This document shows positions 1 through 8,229 of a stretch of DNA of 20,885 nucleotides, one piece after another. The DNA comes from Bacteroidetes bacterium UBA6183. GTDB lineage: Bacteria; Bacteroidota; Bacteroidia; UKL13-3. The stretch spans positions 1 through 20,885 of the forward strand of contig DITN01000025.1 of the NCBI GenBank assembly GCA_002422865.1. The letters run 5' to 3'. The notes under the pieces are model-generated. The model made no database searches. It had not been told where the DNA came from and worked only from the letters and a program-made list of their open reading frames with translations. Position 1 is the first letter of the stretch, and every line of letters begins with the position of its first letter. Made by a program: the position numbers and the translations under genes.

Positions 1-61
1 GTCTAACTTTTTGGGGGCATTCCATTTCCATAAGCAGCCTCTTTATAGCAGTATTTTTAGA

Positions 62-1441
62 TTATTCTTTTATTAACTTTTTAACGGCAATTACTTCTGT
101 ACCGCTTTTAATGGTTACAAAGTAAATTCCATTGTTTAAGTTACTTAGGTTAATTTCATTTCCTTCACCGTTAAGTATCACTTTTCCGGTAATATCATTC
201 AACGAGTAACTAATTGTACCTTTGTTGTTTGTTTGAATAACCGCAACACTTGAAGCCGGATTAGGATACAAACCAATGCTTGCAGAATTTTTGAAAATGT
301 TTTTTAAGCCTGTGTTTAATGGTGTTGATGCCAATTGAACCTCATCAATGGTTAATACACTTCCTGCAACTGTAAGTGGGCCACCTTGGTTGTGAGATGA
401 CGAAAACATGAGCCTTAATGTATCAGGAGTGCTGAATGCCTGAAGTGGAATTTGAACCTTAGTATATGCACTTGCTGCACCTAGTAACTTAAATGCGCCA
501 CCAACCGGTGAACCACCGCCACTAATGGTTACATAAACTCCGGCTGAATCATCTGCAGCTGCTGCATTGTATTTGTACCAAAATACCAACGTATCTAATG
601 TGCGCGTGTATGGCAAACCTCCTATTGGGTCACCGTTGTTATTGTCATAACCATTGTTAGCTAAAGCAGTTTGTCCAATGTAACCATCTTCGTATTCAAC
701 AGTTTCTAGTGCTACACCATACGAACCTTTGTAACCGGTAGTTCTGTTAACGGTTTCGCCCATTACAAACCAATCGTTTAAGTTATATAAAGTTGTGGTG
801 GTCCAATTGTCAAAATTCCCGTTGGTAATGGTTTGGGTAACGCCTGTTCCGGTTAATGCCAAATCATCAAATATAATCCAACTGCCCGGAGTTACACCTA
901 CTTCATCAAGCACATTGCTTGAAGCTGCGGCTATAACTACACTATCAGGTGTAACCGATAAGTTTTGAATGGCAAATGAAAATGCGGTGTAGGTATTGTT
1001 TATACCAGTAAACTTGTATGTTGACTGTGATATCACTACTCCATTTTTTTTGAATAAAACCAACATAATAGCCGAATCGCCTGCTGCAATGTTTGATTTA
1101 AAGTATCCTGTCATGTTTTGCGGTATCTGGCTAAACGGTTGTCCGCCCTCACCTGCTGTTGGATCTCCTTCTGTATTTGCAAAATAAGCAAACGCGGTAT
1201 CGCCATCTTCAGATACCCTTGTTTCTAATTTAATCGCAAATCCGGAACGACTGTCATTTGATTTGGTTACGGTGAATTGTCCGTTAACCAACCTCCATTC
1301 TCTATTTGATGTGTTCCAACCATTAGGTTCATCAATGTTTAATGTTTGCCAATTTTCCATGGCACCATTCGGAAAAACTTGCGCGTTTGCTGAAGCAGCA
1401 ATACTCAATACTGCAAGAGCGGTTAGTAATTGTTTTTTCAT
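62..1441 (-). CDS. Secreted T9SS cargo protein with a duplicated module
   Basis: 459 aa. A signal peptide is visible at residues 1-20 (basic KK start, hydrophobic core, ASANA before the cut). The last ~75 residues have the form of a type IX secretion sorting domain: a YPNPASS motif near residue 391, then beta-rich sequence with NLNNGIYFV and a lysine-rich end. That tail predicts export through the Sec system and outer membrane, with cleavage or surface anchoring. Between them lie two similar modules of about 175-185 residues (roughly 23-202 and 204-375). Each opens with an NG-x-M/F-x-NW motif and contains an LET...EDG segment, a GDP..GG.P segment, a DSA segment, a TPD segment and a closing GS...DD/DE..L strand. 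They look like beta-sandwich, possibly carbohydrate-binding, domains. No catalytic motif is recognisable, so the ligand is unknown. The ATG at 1441 directly precedes the signal peptide. Confidence 0.88.
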   Translation of the reverse strand: MKKQLLTALAVLSIAASANAQVFPNGAMENWQTLNIDEPNGWNTSNREWRLVNGQFTVTKSNDSRSGFAIKLETRVSEDGDTAFAYFANTEGDPTAGEGGQPFSQIPQNMTGYFKSNIAAGDSAIMLVLFKKNGVVISQSTYKFTGINNTYTAFSFAIQNLSVTPDSVVIAAASSNVLDEVGVTPGSWIIFDDLALTGTGVTQTITNGNFDNWTTTTLYNLNDWFVMGETVNRTTGYKGSYGVALETVEYEDGYIGQTALANNGYDNNNGDPIGGLPYTRTLDTLVFWYKYNAAAADDSAGVYVTISGGGSPVGGAFKLLGAASAYTKVQIPLQAFSTPDTLRLMFSSSHNQGGPLTVAGSVLTIDEVQLASTPLNTGLKNIFKNSASIGLYPNPASSVAVIQTNNKGTISYSLNDITGKVILNGEGNEINLSNLNNGIYFVTIKSGTEVIAVKKLIKE

Positions 1442-1660
1442 AACTTAAAAGTTAAAGTTTATTCAAAAATAATACAACTTATGGGTAATTAACTATGACT
1501 TTTGTTGTCAATTGCCACTCAGGAATATCTGTGTAAATACCATACAATTGATTTATTGGCATAATCTATACATTTAATTCACCAAGGGTTTGCTGCGTTT
1601 TAAGTTTATCACCTCACTCTTTGTTAATACAACCTTCATGCTTAATTTCTTAATACATTC
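1442..1660. other. Intergenic DNA, no gene seen
   Basis: AT-rich spacer between the T9SS cargo gene start and the hairpin cluster. No ORF with family resemblance, RNA gene or strong terminator was seen, apart from the possible promoter box noted separately. Confidence 0.5.
1464..1471 (-). promoter_or_regulatory. Possible Bacteroidota -7 box (TATTTTTG)
   Basis: The minus strand reads TATTTTTG, matching the Bacteroidota -7 consensus TAnnTTTG, 22 nt before the ATG of the T9SS cargo gene. No convincing -33 TTTG lies at the expected distance, and the region is AT-rich, so a chance match is possible. Confidence 0.3.
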
Positions 1661-1874
1661 AACTCCTAAGGAGTTGGTATGTCGTCTACTGTTTATGCCA
1701 CGGGTTTCACCCACGGCTATTCATGTTCAAGTCCTGCGGACTTGCTTTGCCATTCTTAACACATGTAATTCATATTAACAACATAATAGAACCCTGAAAG
1801 GGTTCAACGTGAATTGCTCCGAATACAATTCGGGGAGTAATACAAAAAACAATGAAACAACCCTGAAAGGGTTG
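1661..1874. repeat. Cluster of triloop hairpins (REP-like, no transposase nearby)
   Basis: Five short palindromes, each with a 3-nt loop: AACTCC-TAA-GGAGTT (1661-1675), GGGT-TTC-ACCC (1702-1712), CAAGTCC-TGC-GGACTTG (1728-1744), GAACCCT-GAA-AGGGTTC (1789-1805) and CAACCCT-GAA-AGGGTTG (1858-1874). The last two are each followed by AAYGTGAA, a foot different from that of the elements around 20000. An imperfect CTCCGAA/TTCGGGGAG palindrome sits at 1817-1837. The cluster lies downstream of the DEAD-box helicase gene and could act at the 3' end of its transcript, but no classical U-tract follows the stems. Confidence 0.8.
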
Positions 1875-1963
1875 AATGTGAAATATTACGGATGAGAAAA
1901 TGGATATTCATAAATCATAAGGCCTGACGCTTTAAAAGCATGCTGACCTTACCACCAATCGTA

Positions 1964-3229
1964 TTAAGCACCACTAACGGGGTTTGATGGAGCAGCTCCG
2001 CCCGGTTTGTTGGTACGGTTAAATGGCTTCTTTTTAAACGGTTTTTTAAATCCTGGTTTATTGCTCTTGAATTTTGCTTCCGGATTGTAAGTAGGTTGTT
2101 CGCCCAACTCAGTTGGTAAAGTTAATTTGGTTACTGCATAACCAATCAAACTTTCTATGCCTGCAAACTTGCGTTGGTCTTTTGGCGTAATAAAAGTAAT
2201 GGCCGTACCTGTGGTTTCGGCACGTGCCGTGCGGCCTATGCGGTGCACATAATCTTCCGGATCGGGCGGAACATCATAATTAATTACCAAACTCACCCCA
2301 TCCACATCAATACCTCTTGACAAAATATCGGTACCAATTAAAACCTGCAAATCGCGGTTACGAAAGGCACGCATAATTTCTTCACGTTCGGCTTGTTCAA
2401 GGTCGCTGTGAAATGCTTTAATGGTTAGTTTGTTGCGTTTTAATTCACGCTCTAGGTCTTTTACCTTATCTTTTGTACTGCAGAATATAATAACACTGCC
2501 ATGTTCTTTGTCTTGCAACAAATGTTTAACTAGTGGTGTTTTTTGCGTATCGTAAACCATGTAGGCTTGTTGTAAAATACCTGCAGCGGGCTTACTGATG
2601 GCAATACTTACTTCTTCTGGGTTTTGCAATATTTTATTAGCCAAAGCCCTTATTTTAGGTGGCATAGTTGCCGAAAACAAAAGGGTTTGACGCTCTTTAG
2701 GCAGGTAATTAATGATGCGAACAATGTCGTCATAAAAACCCATATCCAACATCCTGTCCGCCTCATCTAAAATCAGGTATTTAATGCTGCTCATATCAAC
2801 AGATCCGCTTGAGGTAAGCATAGCGATTAACCTGCCAGGTGTGGCAATTACAATATCAGCGCCTTCACGCATGGCTTTTTGTTGTTGAGAAAATATCTGC
2901 CCATCGCCACCACCATATACCGCTGCCGAACTAATTCCTGTAAAATATGCCAAACCTTCTACTTGCTGGTCAATTTGTTGAGCCAACTCGCGGGTTGGTG
3001 CTATAATCAATGTGCTTAATTTACCTACACCATCGTTTACAATATTGCTCATTACGGGCAATAAATATGCTGCAGTTTTACCAGTTCCGGTTTGTGCACA
3101 AGCTATTAAGTCTTTGTTATCAAGTACAACAGGAATTGCTTGTTCTTGTATAGGTGTTGGTGTATCAAAACCCATGGCATCAAGGCCATCTAATAAGGTT
3201 TGATTAAATTTAAAGTCGTGAAATGTCAA
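1964..3229 (-). CDS. RhlE-type DEAD-box RNA helicase
   Basis: 421 aa, ATP-dependent RNA helicase acting in ribosome assembly or RNA turnover in this family. Motifs in order: F/Q motif with TPTPIQEQAIP (residues 23-33), Walker A AQTGTGKT (45-52), PTRELA (78-83), DEAD (155-158), SAT (186-188), then the second RecA domain with the GTD..SRGID motif and HRIGRTAR near residue 330. The tail after about residue 380 is short, basic and disordered (many K, P, N), typical of RhlE-like proteins that use it to bind RNA. The start is TTG at 3229. An in-frame TAA lies a few codons upstream, and the first ATG inside would remove residues ahead of the Q motif, so TTG is the better start. It appears monocistronic, with repeat arrays on both sides. 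Confidence 0.95.
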   Translation of the reverse strand: MTFHDFKFNQTLLDGLDAMGFDTPTPIQEQAIPVVLDNKDLIACAQTGTGKTAAYLLPVMSNIVNDGVGKLSTLIIAPTRELAQQIDQQVEGLAYFTGISSAAVYGGGDGQIFSQQQKAMREGADIVIATPGRLIAMLTSSGSVDMSSIKYLILDEADRMLDMGFYDDIVRIINYLPKERQTLLFSATMPPKIRALANKILQNPEEVSIAISKPAAGILQQAYMVYDTQKTPLVKHLLQDKEHGSVIIFCSTKDKVKDLERELKRNKLTIKAFHSDLEQAEREEIMRAFRNRDLQVLIGTDILSRGIDVDGVSLVINYDVPPDPEDYVHRIGRTARAETTGTAITFITPKDQRKFAGIESLIGYAVTKLTLPTELGEQPTYNPEAKFKSNKPGFKKPFKKKPFNRTNKPGGAAPSNPVSGA

Positions 3230-3305
3230 AAGTTGTAAACTATATTAATGTTGCAATATAGGTTATTTAATGATGTGGTGATGTCAAAAAAAATAACAAG
3301 ATTTA

Positions 3306-3720
3306 TGCAATGCGCGGTGCACATTGTACATCTGTTTTAATAAAATCTGCAATTTCTTTTGTATGCAATGCGCGTTGCACATTGCAGGTAGATTACGCCC
3401 TTTCAGGGTTGGCATTGATGAATGACTGTGTTTTCTTCAGCGCTGAAAGTGCGCAATCATAACGCGAGGCGGCAGCGCCCCTCGCATTGTTAGAAAGAAA
3501 TTTGCCATCTGTTTATGTGCAATACGCGGTGCACATTGCAGGTAGATTGCGATCTTTCAGGGCTTGTTCCAGTCAATTGTTATATTTTAAATAGCGCTGA
3601 AAGTGCCCAATCATAACACGAGGCGGCAACGCCCCTCGCATAGTTAGAAAGAAATTTGCAATCTGTTTTTATGCAATGCGCGGTGCACATTGCAGGTAGG
3701 TTGAGACCTTTCAGGGCTTT
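3306..3720. repeat. 154-bp tandem repeat with internal palindromes
   Basis: Two full units (3364-3517 and 3518-3671) and a partial third (3672 to about 3720) repeat with a period of exactly 154 bp. A shortened copy (3306-3363) precedes them. Each unit starts with an imperfect 23-bp palindrome, TGCAATGCGC-ggt-GCACATTGCA. It also contains CCCT-TTC-AGGG (3398-3408 in unit 1, degraded in unit 2), GCGCT-GAA-AGTGC (3440-3452) and a GAGGCGGCAGCGCCCCTC near-palindrome. The array fills the gap between the hybrid kinase stop and the helicase start. It has no coding potential I trust. It could serve as a transcription end signal or be a dispersed element. Confidence 0.88.
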
Positions 3721-3727
3721 TGACTAT

Positions 3728-6112
3728 TTAACTCACTTGCATACTTGAGGTTAACTTCATCACCGTTTTGTAAAGCAACTCTTGGTTAACCGGTTTGGTT
3801 AAATATTCGTCCATACCAATTTGTTTAACACGTTGTTCGGTTCCTTCCATCACATCGGCTGTAATGGCTATAATAGGAATGTTTAAGTTATCAACCCCGG
3901 CCTCTCCTGCTCTTATGGCTGTTGCTGCTTCGTAACCATCCATTACCGGCATTTGTAAGTCCATTAAAATTACATCATACCTATCTTGCTGCAACATGGT
4001 TAAACACTCGCCACCATGGTTGGCCATAGCAAATTTGGTGTCTTTCCATTGTTTCAGTATCATTTTCATCAACAACTGATTCATGGAGTTATCTTCTACC
4101 ACCAACACATTTAAACTTTGGCTTTGGGTAGCAACAACCGGAGGTTTAGCATCCACCACCACAGGCGCATCGGCAGCAATGGTAAACGGCAATACCAAGG
4201 TACATTTTGTGCCCCTGCCTATTTTACTTTCCATCTCAATTTGTCCGTGGTGTAAATCAACAAGCTTTTTAACAATTGATAAGCCCAAACCTAAACCACC
4301 AAACTTGCGGGTGTTGCTGATGCTTTCCTGCATAAACGATTCGTAAATGGTATCCATTTTATCTTTAGGAATGCCCACCCCCGAATCGCTAATGATGATT
4401 TGTAAATCGGCCTTATCATCGTGCCTGTTTAACAAGTGTATTTTAACATGTATGTAACCAACATTGGTAAACTTAATGGCATTGTTTAATACATTATTGA
4501 TAATTTGGGTAAACCTCACCGAATCGCCATGTAAGGTTTTAGGTATACGCTCATCTACCTCAAAAGTAAACACCAATTCTTTGTCGGCTGCCTGTTTATT
4601 GGCATTGTTTTTTATTTGATTGAATAATAGCTTGGGTTCAAAATCGTGGTTGTTTAACTTCAGTTCTCCCCTTTCAATCTGACTAAAATCCAAAACATCA
4701 TTAACCGAACTTAATAAACTAAGCGATGAATATTTAATCACTTCAAAATTAGAACGTACCTTTTCGTCCAAACGCTCATTTAACATTACATCAGCAATAC
4801 CCATAATGGCATTAAGCGGGGTGCGCAGCTCATGACTCATGTTGCTCATAAAATACGACTTGAGCTCGTTCATGTCTTCCGATTTTTTAAGGGCAATGGT
4901 TTGGGCTTTTTCTTTCTCGCTCTTTAACTTACGTATTAAGTTCGACATGGAAAGTGATAGAAAAATTACCTCTGCTCCTGTGCCAAGTTTTGAGCTGTTC
5001 TCTGTTAAAAATGAATTAGGTATAGCACCAAAATTATTCAAAATAAAAAAGGTCATGCCTAATGCCAACGAGCCAATACCAACCGTAAAAAACGGATCAA
5101 CCGGAATACGTTTTACATACATGGTAACAATGGTGCCCATTAACGTAAACAGAATAAACAACGCTAAAGCGTTGATGTATAAATAACTGAAAGTAGGAAT
5201 TTGTATCGGTAATACAATCAACACCAACAATAACCCTGTAGCATTGGCATGACCAACATACAGTTTGTTAAGTGCAGGAAGACTATGGTTTATTTTTAAG
5301 AAACTTTTACCATACATGCCAAAAAACAAGGTGGCTAAAGAGGCAAACAATATCACTCCTTTTAATGAAAGCATACCCGCACTTGGGCCGAAGTATTGAA
5401 ACCACATGCCATCAAGCGAAAACTGCATCAACCCAATGGTGATTACATATAAACTGTAGTACAAAAATGATTTGTCGCGCAGGGCAAAATAAAAGAACAG
5501 ATAAGTTATGGATGCCAAAAATATAATGCCATAAAATATACCATACACCAATTGCTCGTTGTAGGTAGATATGATAAAATCATCGGCTGTATGGAGCTTT
5601 AACCCTAAGTTGAGTACTTCCCCATCGCTTTTTAAATTTAAGTAAAAGTTGGTGATTTGATTGGGTGCTAAGGTTACTTTAAATACCGATTTGCGGTGGT
5701 TAAAATCCCTTTCTTTAAAAGGAACTGCATCGCCACTTTGTTGTTTTTTAATGGCACCATCCGGTGTTTGGGTATACAAATAAACATAATCGGTAATGGG
5801 GCGTGCTGTTTCTAAATAATACACCAAAGGCTCTGTGGTGGTATTTTGCACCGAGAAGTTTAACCAATAAAAATGATCGGTAAATCCTGTATTGGCATTT
5901 TCATGCTCAATGGGTTTAGCATTTAAATTGGGATAAGCCGTTAAAAATTCGTTGATGTTGTATTGTTTCAAACCGGCATCAACCAAACTCATGTAAGGAT
6001 ATAACCTGAACAGGCTGTTGGGTTGGTTGTTGTTGTTAATAACCAATGGTTGGGCATTAACTAGGTTGCTTAGGCATAGGGTAATAAGTAAAAAGCAGTA
6101 ACGTACTTTCAT
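3728..6112 (-). CDS. Hybrid sensor histidine kinase/response regulator, 7TMR-DISM type
   Basis: 794 aa, membrane-bound signalling kinase. A signal peptide covers residues 1-20. It is followed by a periplasmic 7TMR-DISMED2-like beta domain (about 30-165; LNFSVQNTT and the YLETARP-like strand fit), a run of seven hydrophobic segments (about 190-395), then a short linker. The HisKA domain has the phosphoacceptor H427 in MSHELRTPLN. The ATPase domain has an N box at about 539-545, the G1 motif DSGVGIP starting at D576, and GGLGLGLSI. A C-terminal receiver domain has acidic E673/D674, phosphoacceptor D718 in LMDLQMPVMDG and K773 in LTKP. All catalytic residues are present, so an internal phosphorelay from H427 to D718 is expected. 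No separate response regulator or Hpt partner is adjacent. The ligand of DISMED2 domains is thought to be carbohydrate-like, but nothing here identifies it. Confidence 0.95.
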   Translation of the reverse strand: MKVRYCFLLITLCLSNLVNAQPLVINNNNQPNSLFRLYPYMSLVDAGLKQYNINEFLTAYPNLNAKPIEHENANTGFTDHFYWLNFSVQNTTTEPLVYYLETARPITDYVYLYTQTPDGAIKKQQSGDAVPFKERDFNHRKSVFKVTLAPNQITNFYLNLKSDGEVLNLGLKLHTADDFIISTYNEQLVYGIFYGIIFLASITYLFFYFALRDKSFLYYSLYVITIGLMQFSLDGMWFQYFGPSAGMLSLKGVILFASLATLFFGMYGKSFLKINHSLPALNKLYVGHANATGLLLVLIVLPIQIPTFSYLYINALALFILFTLMGTIVTMYVKRIPVDPFFTVGIGSLALGMTFFILNNFGAIPNSFLTENSSKLGTGAEVIFLSLSMSNLIRKLKSEKEKAQTIALKKSEDMNELKSYFMSNMSHELRTPLNAIMGIADVMLNERLDEKVRSNFEVIKYSSLSLLSSVNDVLDFSQIERGELKLNNHDFEPKLLFNQIKNNANKQAADKELVFTFEVDERIPKTLHGDSVRFTQIINNVLNNAIKFTNVGYIHVKIHLLNRHDDKADLQIIISDSGVGIPKDKMDTIYESFMQESISNTRKFGGLGLGLSIVKKLVDLHHGQIEMESKIGRGTKCTLVLPFTIAADAPVVVDAKPPVVATQSQSLNVLVVEDNSMNQLLMKMILKQWKDTKFAMANHGGECLTMLQQDRYDVILMDLQMPVMDGYEAATAIRAGEAGVDNLNIPIIAITADVMEGTEQRVKQIGMDEYLTKPVNQELLYKTVMKLTSSMQVS

Positions 6113-7222
6113 TCAAGTTTATTTAATTAACCGATTAGGAATCAAATAAACGAGATTTTTAATAAAAGGGTTTTGATAAGAGAGAATTAAATTCGAAATA
6201 ATAAATTCGAAACTCGAAAAATGGACTGGATGTTACCATTGGAATACCTTCGGTATGGATTTAAACGCAGAGGCACAGAGCACGCGGAGGGATGCCTTCG
6301 GCATTGAGGAGGAATTAACTTAAACAACAATTTACTATTTGAAAGCATCAGCCTCTTCGAGTGTCCCGATTTCATATCGGGGCGTATCGAGAAGGGAATG
6401 TTCATGAGAATCCTATTTTAGTTCTGCTGAACTTCGTTTCGAAAAATGGATTGGATATAACCACTGGGATACCTTCGGTATAGGTATTAACCACGGTGAA
6501 CACAACGAGGGAACACGGAGAACACAACGGCCTTCGGTATGGGTTTAAACGCAGAGTCGCGGAGGGCGCTGAGGAATGCCTTCTGCATTGGGGAGGAATT
6601 AAACAATAATTTACTATTTGAAAGCATCAGCCTCTTCGAGTATCCCGATTTTATATCGGGATGTATCGAGAAGGGATTGTTGAAGTTAATTATTATTCTC
6701 TCTCCTATTTTAGTTCTGCTGAACTTCGTTTCGAAAAATGGATTGGATATAACCACTGGGATACCTTCGGTATAGGTATTAACCACGGTGAACACAACGA
6801 GGGAACACGGAGAACACAACGGCCTGCGGTATAGAGGCGAACACAGCGGATACCTTCGGTATGGATTTAAACGCAGAGGCGCGGAGGGCGCAGAGAACAC
6901 CTTCGGTATGGATTCGAACCGCAAAGGCGCAAGGACGCAAAGGATGCCTGCGGTATAAATTTAAACGCAGAGTCGCAGAGCACGCTGAGGGATGCCTTTG
7001 GCATGGGGTTGAACCGCAGAGGCACAGAGACGCAAAGAATTTCTTTTAAAGTTGCGGTCGCTGTGAGGTCGCTGCTATCGCTGTGGTTAATAAATTTGGT
7101 TTTCCATAAAAGTCTGTGCAATTCTACGCTTTCTGTGAGCGCAATAAAACGCTGTTATCGCTGTGGTTATACCAGATAAAATTTTACTTTAACCTCAAAA
7201 GTTATTTACTTGCAGGTATTAC
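6113..7222. repeat. 1.1-kb gene-free repeat field
   Basis: No gene is supported in this 1.1-kb stretch. Besides the tandem duplication, it consists of degenerate modules such as AACGCAGAGGC, AACCGCAGAGGC and GAACACGGAGAACAC, interleaved with triloop hairpins ATACC-TTC-GGTAT (6244, 6469, 6761, 6850), ATGCC-TTC-GGCAT (6292) and variants with loops TGC or TTT (6943, 6992). The right end (7051-7172) contains GTCGCTG and ATCGCTGTGGTTA modules that recur in the opposite orientation near 13713 and 15672. Open frames across these repeats have repeat-driven, low-complexity translations and are not genes. Confidence 0.8.
6244..6835. repeat. ~290-bp tandem duplication with nested palindromes
   Basis: The block starting at 6247 recurs from 6531. 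The offset is 284 bp at the left end and 292 bp at the right end, so one small indel separates the copies. Each copy contains ATACC-TTC-GGTAT and ATGCC-TTC-GGCAT-type hairpins. Each also has an inner palindrome, CCCGAT-loop-ATCGGG, framed by CTTCGAG and TCGAGAAG arms (about 6354-6395 and 6629-6674). The second half is nearly identical between copies: 6419-6540 matches 6711-6832. No coding feature is supported. Confidence 0.85.
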
Positions 7223-8227
7223 ATGAGTATTCAAAACAACCATACTTCACTCCTTACCCGACTTACTGCGCTTTGGGCACTCAGCGAAAGTGGTCTTGGT
7301 GGTTTTATGCACGCCCTTAAAATCCCCTTCACCGGATTTTTTCTGGGTGGTTTCGCCATTGTGATTATTACACTTATTGCGCACCATACGCGCCATAAAA
7401 GCAAATCAATTTTACAAGCCACCTTGCTGGTAATTTTGGTTAAAGCATTGGTTAGTCCGCACTCGCCACCCATGGCTTATATTGCTGTTGCGTTTCAAGG
7501 TTTATCGGGTTTGGCCTTATTTGCTTTAATTCCCAACACACGCCTGGCTGCTGCTTTATTTGGGTTGATTGCCTTGATGGAAAGTGCCGTACAAAAGTTT
7601 TTAGTCATGACCTTAATCTTCGGTAAATCGCTTTGGGAAGCCTTAGATTTATTTGTGAAAGCAATTTTAAAAGACCTTTCTTTTATTACCGATTTTTCTT
7701 TTAGCTTTTGGTTGATTGCCTTGTACACCGCTATTTACAGCGTGTGGGGATTGATAGTTGGCATTTGGGCCGGTGGCTTGCCAACACAATTGTACGATAA
7801 ATCTGATGAGGTATTGTTTCAACTACAAAACCTAAACTATTCCTCACAAGATGTATTGGCGCACAAAAAACGCAAACGTAAAGGCAAAATAATTGGCGCT
7901 GTGTTTATGTTGTTGTTTATTGTTTCGGTGTTTGCTTTGCAAGGCCTTGGCGGAAAAGCATTGTACGCCATATTGCGCGCTGTGGCTGCTTTGGTGTTGA
8001 TGTTATATGTATTAAACCCTGCACTTAAATGGGCCATACAAAAGTGGGCCAACAAACAACAAGCAGCAAACAAACAAACTCTGGCACAGTTGGTAGATTT
8101 AATGCCCGACTTAAAAAGCAACCTCGCTCCTGCTTTAAAAATTGCCCAATTACAACACAAAGGTTTAAAAGTGTACCCCGCTTTTGTGGTTAATTTAATT
8201 GTGTTGAGTTTGTACCGAAACGCCTAA
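7223..8227 (+). CDS. Multi-pass membrane protein of unknown function, molybdenum-cofactor context
   Basis: 334 aa; I do not recognise the family. Hydrophobic segments lie at roughly residues 28-60, 70-90, 92-120, 122-140, 155-190, 222-240 and 243-262. A notable N-terminal motif, SESGLGGFMHALKIPFTG (residues 18-35), is followed by SPHSPPMAYIAVAFQG (77-92); both have the conserved small-residue, Pro and His look of a transporter core. The Gly-rich membrane start recalls S-components of ECF transporters, but that is only a resemblance and no ECF ATPase is nearby. The C-terminal ~70 residues are soluble and helical. It stops 2 nt before the start of the NTPase-MobA fusion, so the two are surely cotranscribed. 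A role linked to molybdenum cofactor or its metal supply is inferred from that coupling alone. Confidence 0.85.
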   Translation: MSIQNNHTSLLTRLTALWALSESGLGGFMHALKIPFTGFFLGGFAIVIITLIAHHTRHKSKSILQATLLVILVKALVSPHSPPMAYIAVAFQGLSGLALFALIPNTRLAAALFGLIALMESAVQKFLVMTLIFGKSLWEALDLFVKAILKDLSFITDFSFSFWLIALYTAIYSVWGLIVGIWAGGLPTQLYDKSDEVLFQLQNLNYSSQDVLAHKKRKRKGKIIGAVFMLLFIVSVFALQGLGGKALYAILRAVAALVLMLYVLNPALKWAIQKWANKQQAANKQTLAQLVDLMPDLKSNLAPALKIAQLQHKGLKVYPAFVVNLIVLSLYRNA

Positions 8228-8229
8228 AC

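Noticed and set aside
1..61. Possible IS3-type terminus (GTCTAACTTTTTGGGGGCA at the window start)
   Set aside because: It resembles insertion-sequence ends I have seen, but the window starts inside it, no transposase sequence is visible, and if it ran rightward it would collide with an intact gene at 62.
6187..7121. Open frames of 62-145 codons on both strands in the repeat field
   Set aside because: Their translations follow the repeat modules (recurrent RRHP, NPYRR, SAPLRL), overlap each other on both strands and have no domain or start context.
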